A DNA stretch of 64,000 bases, taken from Tubiluchus corallicola. Lineage: Eukaryota > Priapulida > Priapulimorpha > Priapulimorphida > Tubiluchidae. Shown in pieces: positions 1 through 12,674 of the stretch. The DNA is taken from positions 1-64,000 of the forward strand of contig JAQGDQ010000323.1 in the NCBI GenBank assembly GCA_030141605.1, given 5' to 3'. The position numbers and the translations under genes are program-made. The notes under the pieces were generated by a model. That model saw only the letters and a list, made by a program, of their open reading frames with translations, was not told where the DNA came from and searched no databases. Each line of letters starts with the position of its first letter. The first letter of the stretch is position 1.

Positions 1-2320
1 TGTTATGTCATGTATTCTGTTATGTTATGTTTGTGGCAAAACTATCAACTGTTTGTACTGAAAGTGTTCAAATAACTGATAAATTTGGTTATTGCTCAAC
101 ACAAGAGCGGGTAAATAGAACAAAAACAGAAAAGTGAATAAATAAACATGATTACATCTTGAATTGTGTTTAAATATTTTAATAATTATAAATATAATTA
201 ATATTTTAATTAAAATTCTTATCAAGTTGTTTCGAGTAGTGTGTTTGACTGAATGTCTTTAGTTGATACTTAAACAACTCTTTAAAAAGCATTTTGGTTT
301 GTGTTTTTAATGCCTTGCAACACAAATCATTTAATTACACGCCTAAATAACTAATATATCTTGTATAAATTTTACTCTTCTTCAGTAAAATGGATAAACA
401 CATGCAAAACGACTAAACATGATTATTATAATTATTTGCACTCTATGCAAACATTTTAGTGTGTCTACAAAATAGACAAACTTCAAACATTAAAAATAAA
501 TTCAAGAACTCAGATATTTATTCTGATAATTAATAATAAGGCATCCGCGATATTTTGAAGCAATGCGTTCTTAAATGGCGCATTTAACACAATTATTCCA
601 TATAAATCCCACCCAAATATTAGCCTTTAATGCTCAAATTATGGAATGAACTTTTTTGCCAATTTTTCAATTCATATAAGTTTTTCAGGGCCATTTTAGA
701 GAATTTGTAGTTATTTTTATTGTGTCAATTTTATCTTAGTTTTTATCTGTCATTACGCAAATTTTATATATGTAACATTTTTGCATGAAATAAAAAGCGT
801 AATAATAATACTGCAAAATGAGGTGCGTTTACATGCTGACAACTTCCCAGTTTGTCTGCTGCTTTAATAATAGTCCTCAAGTGATACACCGTTTCTTCAT
901 TTTCCTGTGGTTAATTGCCGGTAAAACTTAAGCCGTAATTTTTTGACTAGAATAGTCTCTGAATCTTTGAAAATTGAATGTTGAGGAACTGCTCAAGTTG
1001 CCACACAAAATTGTAAAACAGAGCTTCAGGGTTGTTTGCCCTCTAGCAACTGCAAAACCGAAACTCTCTAAATTTTATATCAACCGCTGACATTATTTTG
1101 TGAAATAAGTGTTCTAATTAGTATCTATTTACAAATCATGCAAAAAAGTTGAGAGAACCTAATTATTATTTATAATAATAACTTAGGAATTTTATCAATG
1201 CTGTGCATTTCGTTTATCAAGGATTTATGGCGAACTTAGTGACTGAATCTCGGCAACACTAAACCCTAAGTGATGGACTGCGGAATGCAAAGTGACAAAT
1301 GTAATAAGTTACAGTACGTATAAAAATGCTGTATAGTAACCTTGGAATGTGATGTCTCATACAAAGAAAAACGATATTTGAGTTAAAATGTTTTATTAAC
1401 AACTGTGCCCCACTTATCACAGCAGTCTGATACACACTACATATTATGCATACCATAATGTTAATTACCTAGTCAAATTAAATGAAATAAAAACACATTT
1501 TACTTAAAACACATTGCATTACCCTTCTGCAATTTTCGTGAAAGAAAGCACAAAAAATGACAATAGTTTTGATTCATACGTAAATAATTAATAAATCAAG
1601 GGACGTATTTATAAATAATTTTTAAACCCAATTCACTTCTATCCGCAATTTCAAAACTAAGCAAATAGTTATTGTATATAATCATAAGTCACTAAAACTA
1701 ACAGGAGTAAACAAAAACATTCAACCAGCATACTTTCCTATAGACAAAACTAACCTAATTCACAAACGATTGTTACAGTTTAGTTTACACTGAAATTTTA
1801 ACACCAAATATTTCAAGTGATGTAAAACACCAAAATATTTCTTAAACTGAGAATTTTTCAATAAAATTTTTACAAATGAAGATAATCTACGTTTATATCT
1901 TAGTGCTCAATGTCGCTAATTTGCTACTAAAATCTCTACATTAATAAACATTTTAGGTTTCACTACCACATAGTCCAACTACCTACAGTATATCGAAGGA
2001 TATCACATATGTAAATTTGAGCTAAACTAAAAATAAAGAAGTGTGCCAATTGACAAAATTCATAAACATACTTTCAGTTGTGTAAACTAAAAAACATTGA
2101 AACAGTGGACTTTATTGGGTAACAACGTTAAAAAAGCCCATGTGAAAACATACATTACTGTGCAGTCACATTCAGTATAAATTTACCAACTTTATAGAAA
2201 ATTCCACAGGAAAACAGCTCTGGGAAAAATTAATAGAGAGTATTGTAGTCTAGTGCATTAAAATATAAATCAGAATCAGACTTAGGTTACACAAGGTTGC
2301 ATTAGTTGTAAGATAAGTGG
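1..2320. other. AT-rich intergenic DNA, no gene seen
   Basis: No ORF with protein-like composition, no recognisable repeat ends and no RNA gene was found. The short ORFs here are AT-rich chance frames. Confidence 0.6.
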
Positions 2321-2325
2321 AGAAA

Positions 2326-2403
2326 TTAACTGTAGCCCCTAGTGCGCCCTACCTAACCTTAAATTAACTGTAGCCCCTAGTGCCCCCTACCTAACCTTAA
2401 ATT
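2326..2403. repeat. Tandem duplication of about 37 bp
   Basis: Two near-identical units (AACTGTAGCCCCTAGTGC...CCTAACCTTAAATT) side by side, differing at about one base. Confidence 0.85.
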
Positions 2404-3017
2404 AACTTAAGCATGAGGTCTTAATGCCTAAGGGAAAGGCAACACAATTGCTAATCAGTCTTAGTCAAAAGCTCATTAACAACCAAACACAATTTTTCCA
2501 TTTGAAAGCAAGAAAAAAACGGGAGCTGGAAATGGCTAACTCATTTACATATCCATTAAACAGCATGCAATAAAGTAATCACCCAGGCAGATCCACGACT
2601 GGGTGCTAATCTATCAATTCAATCACACTTAGTAAAAATAAAAATAGAGAACTGCAGTGCATTTATGTAGAAAGAGATGGAAATTTGCTTTTATAAATAT
2701 AGTTCGAGATTCTTTTATAATGTAAACCCTGCTAAATCAGCGTATTTATTAAAAATAAAATATGTTTTTTAGCTATTGTATTAATAAGTTGGTATACGAA
2801 ATAATGTATTTCGTCAGAATGTTAACGCGTAAGTAATAATGTCTTGTGCTTGTTGCAGGAAAGTTCTGTGGAAATTCACAGACTGTGAACTTGTATTACA
2901 GATATATATAAGCCCGCTGTTATTTATATTACTTATTATACTTTGTATGATTGTATATGTATATGTATATTTGTACCTGCAAATAGAGGCAAATAAAAGA
3001 CATAATAAAAATAAAAT

Positions 3018-3160
3018 TTCTTTCTCTCCCGTCTCTTTCTTTCTTTCAGTCTCTCGCTCTCTCTCGTTCTCTCACTCTCTCCCGTCTCTTTCTTTCTCTC
3101 TCTCTCTCTCGCTCTCTCTCTCCCTCTCTCTCTCCGTCCCTCCCTTTCTCTCAAGTTCTT
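3018..3160. repeat. CT-rich microsatellite
   Basis: Imperfect (TCTC)n with TTTCTTTC interruptions. ORFs on both strands here are low-complexity artefacts. Confidence 0.9.
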
Positions 3161-3539
3161 TTTGGATGGATTATATCTAGCACCCACAGCTGTCTTTATG
3201 ACATCATATAACAAGTTATGATCAAATGCTGTTTCCTTTTTGCTGAACCAAGCTACATTAAGGTTGGTAGTAGGACCACTCTTAAAATTGTTGCAAGGTT
3301 TAGACCTCATTATTTACAGCAAAACTTCTTGATGGTGTGCCATTTACCCCATGTTCTGCCGCGAACATTTGAAGCATGCCAGACGAAATTTATGCGATCG
3401 TCTATTGTAACACCAACCACATTACTTTTGAATACATATTGTATTGCATTGTTCCCACTTTGCTGCATGATTATGTCTATAGATGATCGCTTCCGTTTTG
3501 TTTGGAGCACAGTTTATATTTATACACCACCTGTCGTAT

Positions 3540-3700
3540 AAGACAGAGAGGCATGCACAGAGACAGACAGACAGGCAGACAGACGGATGAAAAGACAGAC
3601 AGACAGACAGACAGACAGATAGACAGACAGACAGACAGACGGACGGATGGATGGACGGACGGCCAGAGAGACAGATAAAGAAACAGACGGACAGACAAGC
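3540..3700. repeat. GACA/GACG/GATG tetranucleotide array
   Basis: Runs of AGACAGACAGAC with GACGGACGGATGGATGG variants. It creates the Val/Ser/Cys-rich minus-strand ORFs at 3477-3702, which are not genes. Confidence 0.92.
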
Positions 3701-3944
3701 AAACGTACTCTAGTTGTCTATTATCAGGAAACAGCCGTTACTGTTTTCACCTGTCCCCTCTTTTAGCAACACAAAAATATCTTTATTATTCAGGAAGTTA
3801 AAATGATTCGGCATTTATCGGCTGATCTGAGTGCTGACGTCTATACATAACTTATGAGACTACGTGAGAGTAATGCTGTATAAATAATAAAGGACTGCAA
3901 TATTACGGTGCGAACAGATTCATAAAGATGCTTTCAAGTTTATC

Positions 3945-4172
3945 ATACTCATCACCATCATCATACTCACTACAATCACCATCATCATCGTCGTCGTTAT
4001 CATCATCATTGTCATCATCGTCATCATGTCCACCACCACAGCTATTGCCATGATCATCATCATCATCATCATCATCATCACGATCGTCGTCGTCATCGTT
4101 ATCATCGTTGTCATCATCACCATCATTATCGTCACCACCATCATCACCACCACCATCATCATCTTTGTCATC
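3945..4172. repeat. CAT/CGT/CAC trinucleotide array
   Basis: Imperfect (ATC)n with TCG and CAC variants. The Met-rich minus ORF across it is an artefact. Confidence 0.92.
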
Positions 4173-4574
4173 TAATTAATTCTCAAGCACCGCTAGTTCA
4201 CCAGCTGATGTGTCACAAATATACTAGAGATGTGGAACTTCTCGTTACTCTAGAGAAGTAACAACACAATTCAGCACTTGCATATTGCCCTTTAACAATC
4301 AATTGATACTTTAGGTACTTTTGGTACTGTAGGTACTTTGAGTTACAAATGAGCAAATAAGTTCCGCTAATGGCTTACTAAAGGCTCGTAACGATCATTT
4401 AATAATCGTTTGTCAGTTTTCCACTCGGGAAATCCTACGAGCAGAATCAATATTGGGTTTTTCTGGGGAAATTCGAGAATGTCACACTTTCCTGTTACAC
4501 AAAATATTACGGTGAAACAGCGGAAGACATCTTTCAGTCACTTAGGTGCTTCATGTCTCTCTACTAAGGACAGA

Positions 4575-4860
4575 GGGAGAGAGAGATTTAGATTAGATTT
4601 AATATTTTATTTCAAACTTTACAAAGTTCATAAACACTTCACAAATTAATACAAATAATACAACGAATCATGAAACACAACAATAACACAAATAACAATT
4701 AACGATATAACAAACTACGCCAACGACATCTAATTACAGAAGTAAAGTTTGCATCACTGTTTAAAATGTTCTTGCATATAAAATTTTCACTGTTATTCAG
4801 CCTGACGTATAAACTGTATGCACATTTTCTGTGAATAACATCAAAATAAATAATATAATA
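4575..4860 (-). mobile_element. LINE 3' end with (TCTAA)-type tail
   Basis: On the minus strand an open frame from about 4848 reads FDVIHRKCAYSLYVRLNNSE, then FICKNILNSDANF and RCRWRSLLYR before a stop at 4699. This has the layout of the C-terminal end of a non-LTR retrotransposon ORF2. A short 3' UTR, AATAAAATATT and repeats of AATCT follow. 5' truncated. Family not assignable by eye. Confidence 0.6.
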
Positions 4861-5470
4861 AATAATAGAAGGAGAGACAGAAAGTTAGTGAGACGAAGTT
4901 GTAGCTCAATATACAAAATAGAAATCTATCATACCTGCGTGGTGAAGCAAACACAGTGAGGTTTCATTAAACTCAGTATTGTTTATCTGAAGCACTTTTA
5001 AATAACCAGAAACTCATGATATGCACATTTACATGCAAAACTGAACAAACTCGTCCTTAAGCAGCTTAATTACAGCGACACGCACCGTTCTACAATAATT
5101 TCTTCCGCGCAAAAATTACTTACGTATTCACGACACGCTGTTAATTAACACACCATATTAATTACAAGCACAACAGTTAGAACAAGTTTCCCTAACCACT
5201 GCGAAGCCGGGACAATCACCACCATAACAACGAAGCCGTATACCGCAGCATCCCTGATCAATATTCGTGTTAGCATCCTACTAGGTACATTATAGGAAGC
5301 CCACGGAATGTTTGTTTAGGTAGACACGTTAATGCTGATACTCGAGGGAATTTTCCCGGAAATTGAATGCAATTTCTGCGCTTAATTTAAGCAATTGAAA
5401 AGAATCTCAGTAATCTCTGCTTATTTCTCAATTATAACTGGTTATGATGGGTTTATTGTTGGCGACAACC
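4861..5470. other. Intergenic DNA, nothing identified
   Basis: No coding potential or clear repeat ends seen. Confidence 0.5.
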
Positions 5471-5479
5471 ACACTAATT

Positions 5480-5800
5480 TAACCGGACCAAATCTGCAAG
5501 TCAAGCAATCTACTCTTTAAAATATTTGAAAGGAAATATTATTTTTTAAAAAATGACTTACGTGAAAGAATTATTACCACACAAATGCTATTTTCGAGTT
5601 CGCGCCACTAGTTCTTTGCTGTTATGTGCATTTCGCCATTCTCTAGTTAGACAGGCACTAGCGCCAGCATTTCGAAAATGCATTGCACAAAAACAGGCGC
5701 CGTACCTCTCACTTTAGAGGTGTTCGTTTGTGAAGTACTGCACACGTTCGACAGTTCATGCGTGAGCACAGCGGTGAATTTTAAATTTTAAATTTGAACT
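5480..5800 (+). repeat. Dispersed repeat family E, copy 1
   Basis: Shares ACCGGACCAAATC...TACGTGAAAGAATTATTA...GCACAAAAACAGGCGC and CTCAT(T)GCGTGAGCACAGCGG with copies at 6080-6370, 8350-8620 and, for the last third, 60720-60840. Confidence 0.75.
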
Positions 5801-6079
5801 TAAAATTTGCCGAGTATATTAAAATCAAATCATGCTGTTTTCGTTTAAACGACAAGAGAGTTTTACTGTTTTAGAGAGTGAATTTTCTTTTATGCTGCGG
5901 AAATGGAAATTTAAGCCGTATTTAATGTAGTTTTAGCCCCTTAATTCACTTTGCTAATTTTTAATCGGTAAACAGCTTCAATGCACTTTTTGTAAATAAA
6001 TAATCATTAAATAAAAATGAAGTATGATTTCTCTACCAGGAAGCTTGAAAGCTAAAATGAACATGCATTCTTAACGCAA

Positions 6080-6375
6080 AACCGGACCCAATCTTAAACT
6101 GTAGGTCAAAACAATCTACTCCTTAAACTATTGAAAGAAAACATACTATTTTTTTCAAAAATTATTTACGTAAAAGAATTATTATCACGCAATCACAATT
6201 TCACGTTTCACAAATACTAGTGCCTTTTCGGAAACGCGTTGCACAAAAACAGGTGCTGTACATCTCAGTTCAGTCGCGATTGTAGTTTGTGATGAAGTGC
6301 CATTTTCGACAGCTCATGCGTGAGCACAGCGGCAAATTTAAAATTTGAATTTTACCTTAAAACTTGCCTAGTTTT
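6080..6375 (+). repeat. Dispersed repeat family E, copy 2
   Basis: Same order of blocks as the copy at 5480-5800 with about 20-25% differences by eye: ACCGGACCCAATC, TACGTAAAAGAATTATTA, TTGCACAAAAACAGGTGC, TGCGTGAGCACAGCGGC. Confidence 0.75.
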
Positions 6376-6379
6376 AGGG

Positions 6380-7590
6380 CAAAACACTGAATAGCTTACA
6401 GTAGCACTGTACTTCAATCTTCGCTTTTGCAAACACGTGCAACGCGCTCGTGGAATATTTTTGCTGATTATGTTAGTTTGTAATGCCATCAATAGTTGGG
6501 CTCGGCAATTAATAGAAGATTTTAATCTATTATTTAATTATCAAAAACGCTTTTCCAGTATTACATATGTCAAAATGTATACTTTTTATCAGACTGGAAA
6601 ATGAGGTAGTGCATGAGAAATCAGCCTGCCATCTTTTAACAAGTCTGCGGGAGAGGACGCTACAGTCTGTCATTCTGGGGACGTGGACGTGACAATGTGC
6701 AATAACGTGATAATAACGACTGTAGCTAGGTTTGTAGAAAAAATAATTATTAGATTTAGATAAAATGGCAGGACACAAGTAAATCATCTTCAGGTGCTTT
6801 GAGTTTACAATCAGGGTTCTAACTTCATTTTCCCCAATAAGGAACGCAGGAACCATCACTAGAGGGGACATTTTACCCGAGGGCCCAGCAAGCGGTTAGG
6901 GGTCTGCATTTTTCTGCATTTGAGGACATTTTGAGCCGTCTAAGGGCACTTTAAGAGAGTTTTTTGTTCTAGAACAATTTGTTTTGGTTGCACAAATAAG
7001 TATTTTCAGGGTTATTATAGACCTTGTATTATTACTCAAAAGAAAATTTAATCAATTTTTCAATGCAGATAAGCTTGAAATTTATTTCAATTTTGGTTTT
7101 TGTCGAACTTATAACTATAATTTACGATTTTCAGTCAAAACTTAATTAATTTTAGCAATTAGTGATACATATGAAAGTGGAAAATGGCCATCTGTAATAC
7201 TGTTACTAAAATACAGACCTGGATGGGGTAAGACGGAGGGATATCTGCACCTAGTTTGTGCTTTAAAAAGCCCGTAAGGAACAAGGCAATAAATAAAATA
7301 TTGAAGCAATTTGTGATTATATTTTTTACAGTTTGACACTTAAAAGCTACGATCTAGCACTCAAATCCGGTTCTACTCATTGTGTGCCGGAATCAGAATC
7401 TCATAATCATCTGAGATGAGTCAATGAACCGACAGAGGAAGCCGACAGACATGAGGACGTATACATGATCTCTCTCAACAATGCGTTAATATCCAATGCA
7501 AAATGGTAGCTGAAATCACACAAATGAAATTGAAGTCACCCTTCTATGTACTAGCCAGGATTGGCGTCGTTTAATTACAAGATTAAATAC
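6380..7590. other. Intergenic DNA, nothing identified
   Basis: Short ORFs only (including minus 6530-6871 and 7142-7339) with no protein-like pattern. Confidence 0.5.
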
Positions 7591-7594
7591 TAAA

Positions 7595-7685
7595 TTACAG
7601 TGTGAAATTTTTTTTCACACAGCTGGGACTCGAACTCGAGACATTCTGCTTTCCATGCATTACACTATAGAGTGTAGAGGTACTC
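7595..7685 (-). mobile_element. tRNA-derived SINE head or tRNA relic
   Basis: On the minus strand, a B-box-like GAGTTCGAGTCCC preceded about 35 nt upstream by a degenerate A-box region. Too decayed for a tRNA cloverleaf. Confidence 0.45.
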
Positions 7686-7827
7686 TGACATTTCAAGCTC
7701 AGAAGTTTACTTTATCAACCACTAGAGGTCAATAAATGGGAAACCACAATCCACATTGTTGCAGAACGATTTCAATTACATAAATGGACGAAAGCAGTAA
7801 CTAAATTTGAAAGTCTGTAAATTTTTG

Positions 7828-7912
7828 TACTCCGCTGGGGCTCGAACCCAAGACCTTCTGGCTTCTGTTCAGGTATGCTAACCATTGCCCACAGAGCACT
7901 GATTTTTCATAC
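7828..7912 (-). mobile_element. tRNA-derived SINE head or tRNA relic
   Basis: Minus strand holds TGGGCAATGGTTAGCATACC (A-box-like) and GGGTTCGAGCCCC (B-box). Spacing is tRNA-like, but the acceptor stem does not close. Confidence 0.5.
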
Positions 7913-8349
7913 TCACAAATTTGTACTACCAGTCACTACAGGTTTATCAATGGGGAACGATCGTTCGTAAGTACATAATGTTCGCCTTGTCTCGCCTCAG
8001 TACTGCACCCTGGTGGTTAACTGATGAATAAAATGACGCTATACGTTGCGGCAACAGATGAGGTTTCCCTCTCCTCCTCCAAAAAGTCAAAATTTTGGCT
8101 ACGAAAGAAAGTCTGGCAATCAAACAAAATTATTTTAGTCAAACACATTTTATTTAAGCACAGTTTCGAATCATTAAAGTAATAAAACAGAAAATATTTC
8201 ATACCAGTTATTAACTTACATGACTTGTATATACTGATAATCACGTTTTGTTCACAATCTTAGGGCTAGGGTTATGGTTTCCTGTGACTTTATTACCTGG
8301 ATTGGCTAAATGTTAATGCAAGGAAACCAAACGTAAAGTTGAACCATTG

Positions 8350-8625
8350 CTCAGAATGATCGAATGTATAAAATATTGAAAGGAAAAGTATTGTTTTTTC
8401 AAGTGATTTACGTGAAAGAAGTATTTCCATGCAAGTTTAATTTAACGTTTACACTGTAAGTTCCTCCCATGTATTTTGGGATTCGCTAGTTAGATGGGCA
8501 CAACGCCAGCATCCCGGAAACGTGTTGCACAAAAAACAGATGCTGTACCTCTCAGTTCAGTTCTGCCACATCACACGTGGTAAAATCGCGTGTAAGCTTA
8601 AATTTAAAATTTGCCCAGTTGGTGC
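8350..8625 (+). repeat. Dispersed repeat family E, copy 3
   Basis: Blocks AAATATTGAAAGGAAAAGTA, TTACGTGAAAGAAGTATT, TTGCACAAAAAACAGATGC and CTCAGTTCAG align with the 5.5 and 6.1 kb copies. Confidence 0.7.
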
Positions 8626-8639
8626 TAATATTTAATTAT

Positions 8640-9375
8640 CAGAAATACTTTGACATTAATATATGTCAAAAATGTATATTTTTACTGTACTTATAAGTTA
8701 TAATGCGATAGGATTCGAGAAAAATCATCCTGTTTTCTTTTAACTTAATTCTCTTGTAATAAATGTAATGTATGCTTTGTAATATGGCTATTTCTGATGT
8801 CTAGGTGTTGACTATCAGCCATTCTTGTTCATTTTTAGATGACACCGGGCACAATGTCCAAAAAATCACGACTATGCAAAATAGCGCTCTTTACACATTG
8901 CCATCTGGTGTCAAACAACTCAGAAATCAGAAAACGAATGCCACTTTAACGTAACTTTGATTTTTATTAACGCAAGAACGAAAATCGATGCACAATGCTT
9001 ATGTATAGCATAGAAATCATAATAAAACACACAACAACACAGTTTTTGTCTTATCTTATATTCACACTACACACAGATATAATTGTCCTTAGGATAACAC
9101 ATGCCTGAGTTCATAACATTAGTGAGTGCAGCCGCCATATTAACGATAGTACACACTACATGTAACACATATTAAAAAAGTAAAACCCTATAGATACCAC
9201 AGTTCTTAACTCTAGCCAACACTGATTAGTAAATAAAATTCTTCGACTTGAATAATACTCGCTTCGTATATTACAGTGCTTTCTTTATGCATAAAGTCCA
9301 TGTTGTTTTTACAGTAGATACACATGTGCTTGAGATTGAGAAATAACGATTTGTACATTCAGTAGCAGTTAAAAT
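8640..9375. other. Intergenic DNA, nothing identified
   Basis: No gene or clear repeat boundaries. Confidence 0.5.
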
Positions 9376-9431
9376 TTTATATATATATATATAATTAAAT
9401 TTATGTATGTATAGATATATATATATATATA
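9376..9431. repeat. Interrupted (TA)n microsatellite
   Basis: Two TA runs of about 7-9 units separated by AATTAAATTTATGTATGTATAG. Confidence 0.9.
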
Positions 9432-9740
9432 ACTATGTAAATCATTTCTTGTAAACATATAAACTATTATATTCATTCGTTTAATATATCATAGTTTCAA
9501 TGCAATACTGTTAATTTTTTGACTTGATTGACATCAGTGCAATACATTACTTTAACATCCTAACAAATTCATTAATAACTTTATTACTTACAAACAGAGC
9601 AATCATAAATAATTTATTAATTAATAATAACTCAGCTTTACAAACACAACAATTCGTTCCGCGATCAACAATTTTGATTTTCAAAATTCATGCACATTTT
9701 TGTTTATCATTATTTTCATTGGCTATCTTTGCGTTACTCT

Positions 9741-9770
9741 TTAGCCCTCTTTTATATTAAAGAGGGCTAA
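9741..9770. other. Perfect 12-bp hairpin
   Basis: TTAGCCCTCTTT, a 6-nt loop, then AAAGAGGGCTAA. No T-run or gene end beside it, so a terminator is not suggested. Confidence 0.8.
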
Positions 9771-9774
9771 TGCA

Positions 9775-10425
9775 AAAAGTGAAGCTCCACATTCGTAGAA
9801 TTATATATTACACAACAGAAGAAAAACAGAAATCTAATACATTGCACATAGTCACAATCACGATGGATGCCCCCTTTTATACAACAATACAGGTCAGCAA
9901 TGTAATAGAACATAATCAATATTTTCCTTAATAAATAAAGATAACAAATTCAGAATCAAGAAAAATTGGAATCCTGTTTCAACAGCGTACCGACGAGGCT
10001 TTAATCGAGAGTAGTATGCTCACTTGGTCTCTGCATCACCAATGATGCAGAAACAAATGGAACATACTACTGCAAAATCTGTGTACAAAACGGTTGTTGA
10101 CCAACAACAGGAGCAAGACAGTTCATATATTAAACGCATCACATTAACACCGCACGCATTAAAATTCACTATACAAATAGTACACAGTTACGCAAAATTT
10201 TAGCTGAAATGATTATTGCTGTTTTGCATGAGTTTCGCCATTACACTCTACAACATGCCTCAGAGAAAATTTCAAATCAGCAGTGAGAGAAATTATAATG
10301 CAGCATAGCAGAATATAGCATGACATAAAATGCATTTTGCTGTTGCATCAAATATCAACTAAAAACCGTCTGAGTTTCACAACTAAAAGCTGACAGGTTC
10401 ACATCTACAAAAACTTTATACCAGC
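9775..10425. other. Intergenic DNA, nothing identified
   Basis: Apart from a 9-bp-stem hairpin around 10029-10050 (TCTGCATCA/TGATGCAGA) no feature was seen. Confidence 0.5.
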
Positions 10426-10449
10426 TGTGTTCCATCAAATACCAAATCG

Positions 10450-10720
10450 TCTCAAGATGCTATGTAGTGTAAAGAACATAGCAAGCAAAGTGAAAATGTG
10501 CATTATACGTGCACTGCAGAACATAGAAAACAAGAATAAAGGTACATGCTATGTGAAGTGCAGAATGTATTTGTACAGAACATGGACAAAGAGAAAATGT
10601 ACATGCTATGTGGTATACAGGACATATAAAACAAAGAGAAAATGGGTACATTATGTGCTGCACAGAACACAGAAAACAAAGAGAATATGTGCTTGTACAC
10701 AAATGGTATGCAGCAAAAAA
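10450..10720. repeat. Degenerate minisatellite, about 45-bp period
   Basis: Four to five imperfect units containing AAATGTACATGCTATGTG, a GTGCAGAACA block and AAAACAAAGAG. The ORFs on both strands (10427-10849, 10460-10766) come from this repetition. Confidence 0.7.
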
Positions 10721-10999
10721 CAACAACAAAAACACATGCACTACAAAGATAACACTTTAAGAACACACAATAAAGAACTCACAGCTAAATCTGAACATTT
10801 AAAGATAGAAGTAAAATTATTCACAGATAACAATGGTATTACTGTGTGAAAAAAACGACAACACACAGATATTATAGTGTTAGATTGCAATGTTTGGACA
10901 CAGTATATCACGTAAAATACTATGAGGGGTGAACAAGAGAACATGTTGTATTGTGACATCATATCACTGTACATGAGAAAGTGGAATAGCTTAGATAAT

Positions 11000-11640
11000 G
11001 CTGTAGTTAAAACAATACTGCAGATGAGACAAGACTGTAGCTGAAAAATGCTGAAAATGAGACAATGCTGTAGAGGAGACAATGCTGTAGAAGAGACATA
11101 GTTGTAGATAAGACAATGCTGTAGATGAGACAAGTGTCTTAGATGAGACAATACTACAGATATGGCAATTCTGTAGATTAGTTAATGTAGCACGAGACAA
11201 TGCTGTAGGTGAGGCAATGCTGCAGAACAGACAATGCTGTAGGTGAGACAATGCTGTGGAAGAGACAATCCTGTAGCTGAGACAATGCTGCAGAGGAGAT
11301 AATGCTGCAGATGTGACAATGCTACAGATGAGACAATGCTTTACATGAAACAATGCTGCAGAGGGGACAATACTGGAGAAGAGACAATGCTATAGATGAG
11401 ACAATGCTGCAAAAGAGACAATGCTGCAGAAGAGACAATGCTGCAGATGAGACAATGCTCGAAATGACACCATTCTGTGGATGAGATAATGCTATAGATG
11501 AGGCAATGTTATAGCTGAGAAAATGCCAAAGATGAGACAATAATGTAGATGAGAAAATTGGGTAGTTGAGACAATGCTGTAGATGAGACAGTGTTGTAGT
11601 TGACACATTGATGTAGGTGAAACAATGATGTTCAAGAAAT
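11000..11640. repeat. 17-bp minisatellite
   Basis: About 35 imperfect copies of GAGACAATGCTGTAGAT with many single-base changes. It generates Cys/Ser/Leu-rich minus-strand ORFs (10741-11849) that are not genes. Confidence 0.92.
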
Positions 11641-11643
11641 GCC

Positions 11644-11955
11644 ATGATAACAGTCACAATGTTTCTCTTCTTAATTTTGCTGATAAGACTCAATATAAGA
11701 AGTGAAGAAATGCAAAACAGAGTGAGAAAACTCACTTCAAAAGACGAAATGAACTCTCCCCACTCGCATGAGAGCACCTTTGACACCCCAATAGATTGCA
11801 ACAACAGACAACGTGAGAGAATACAGCAACAGCTAAAGCAATGGAACACACTAGTTGATCAGATAGTAGCAGCCAAAACACAAGATAAAAGCAACAATCT
11901 GTTAACTTTGGCTGGTGGCGAAGCACCGGCGAAGCAAGCTACGGTGACTTACTAA
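11644..11955 (+). CDS. Unidentified plus-strand ORF, possible terminal exon
   Basis: 103 codons ending in TAA. Residues 1-17 are hydrophobic (MITVTMFLFLILLIRL); the rest is polar and possibly coiled-coil (DCNNRQRERIQQQLKQWNTL), ending ATVTY. An AATAAA at 11986-11991 follows the stop by about 30 bp. The hydrophobic part overlaps a pyrimidine-rich stretch ending in AG near 11691 and 11701, so this may be the last exon of a gene converging on PITPNM, with the hydrophobic head being intron. No upstream exon was recognised and no family came to mind. A chance ORF is quite possible; it abuts a minisatellite. Confidence 0.3.
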   Translation: MITVTMFLFLILLIRLNIRSEEMQNRVRKLTSKDEMNSPHSHESTFDTPIDCNNRQRERIQQQLKQWNTLVDQIVAAKTQDKSNNLLTLAGGEAPAKQATVTY

Positions 11956-11959
11956 GCAA

Positions 11960-12674
11960 TTGACAAGGGACAATCGGTTTAATCAAATAAAATCTGCTAA
12001 CACGAGCCTATTTTGTAAGAAGCAGCCACTGGGTCAAATCCCGGTTGAGGGATAAATATTAACCCTTTTCCTCCTGAATTAACAAGGAACTTCTGAAGGC
12101 AAAAAATCTACAAATAAAAGAGCTAAATACTTATAATAAAATATAGCAATACAATGTGCATAGATAACATAAGTGTTCATCTCAAGATAAAATAACAGCT
12201 TAAGAACAACAGAGTAAAGAAATCCAGTATCTGTCAAAATTGAACAAAAAAGCTTCTCCGTTACAGATTAAAAACTATAAAAAATTTTTATAAACTACAA
12301 GTGAATTTTTCGACATGAATTTTCAGGTGATAGAATAAATTATCAATAAAATGAGTTGAAATAAATCAACGGGTGCAATAGAGTGATATCACAATGACCG
12401 CATGACTAATGGCATCTAATACTTAGAGTCAATGTTACGCAGACAAACCCATGCTGGCAAGCTCTGCACTTGGCAACGAATGATCTGAACATCTAATTAG
12501 CATTCATAAAAGCAAAAAAATATCATTCTAATATTAACAAGGGCCTGCTAATGGCAAAACCACGTTCTGCACAATGACAACACGTTCAGCGGCAACGGAA
12601 ATGGTTTAGTCGCTGTCGTCGTGGCAACGGGATCTTATGGGCAAGCAGCAATCGACTAGGGTGTCGTGTTCGCG
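11960..12674 (-). other. Probable 3' UTR and downstream flank of PITPNM
   Basis: Follows the TGA at 12675. No clear poly(A) signal on the minus strand; ATTAAA at 11978-11983 is the best candidate. A tRNA-like B-box (GGGTCAAATCCC) sits at about 12033 on the plus strand. Confidence 0.4.

Noticed and set aside
10427-11849. Overlapping ORFs of 120-175 codons on both strands
   Set aside because: All fall on the 45-bp and 17-bp minisatellites; Cys/Ser/His/Leu cycles follow the repeat unit.
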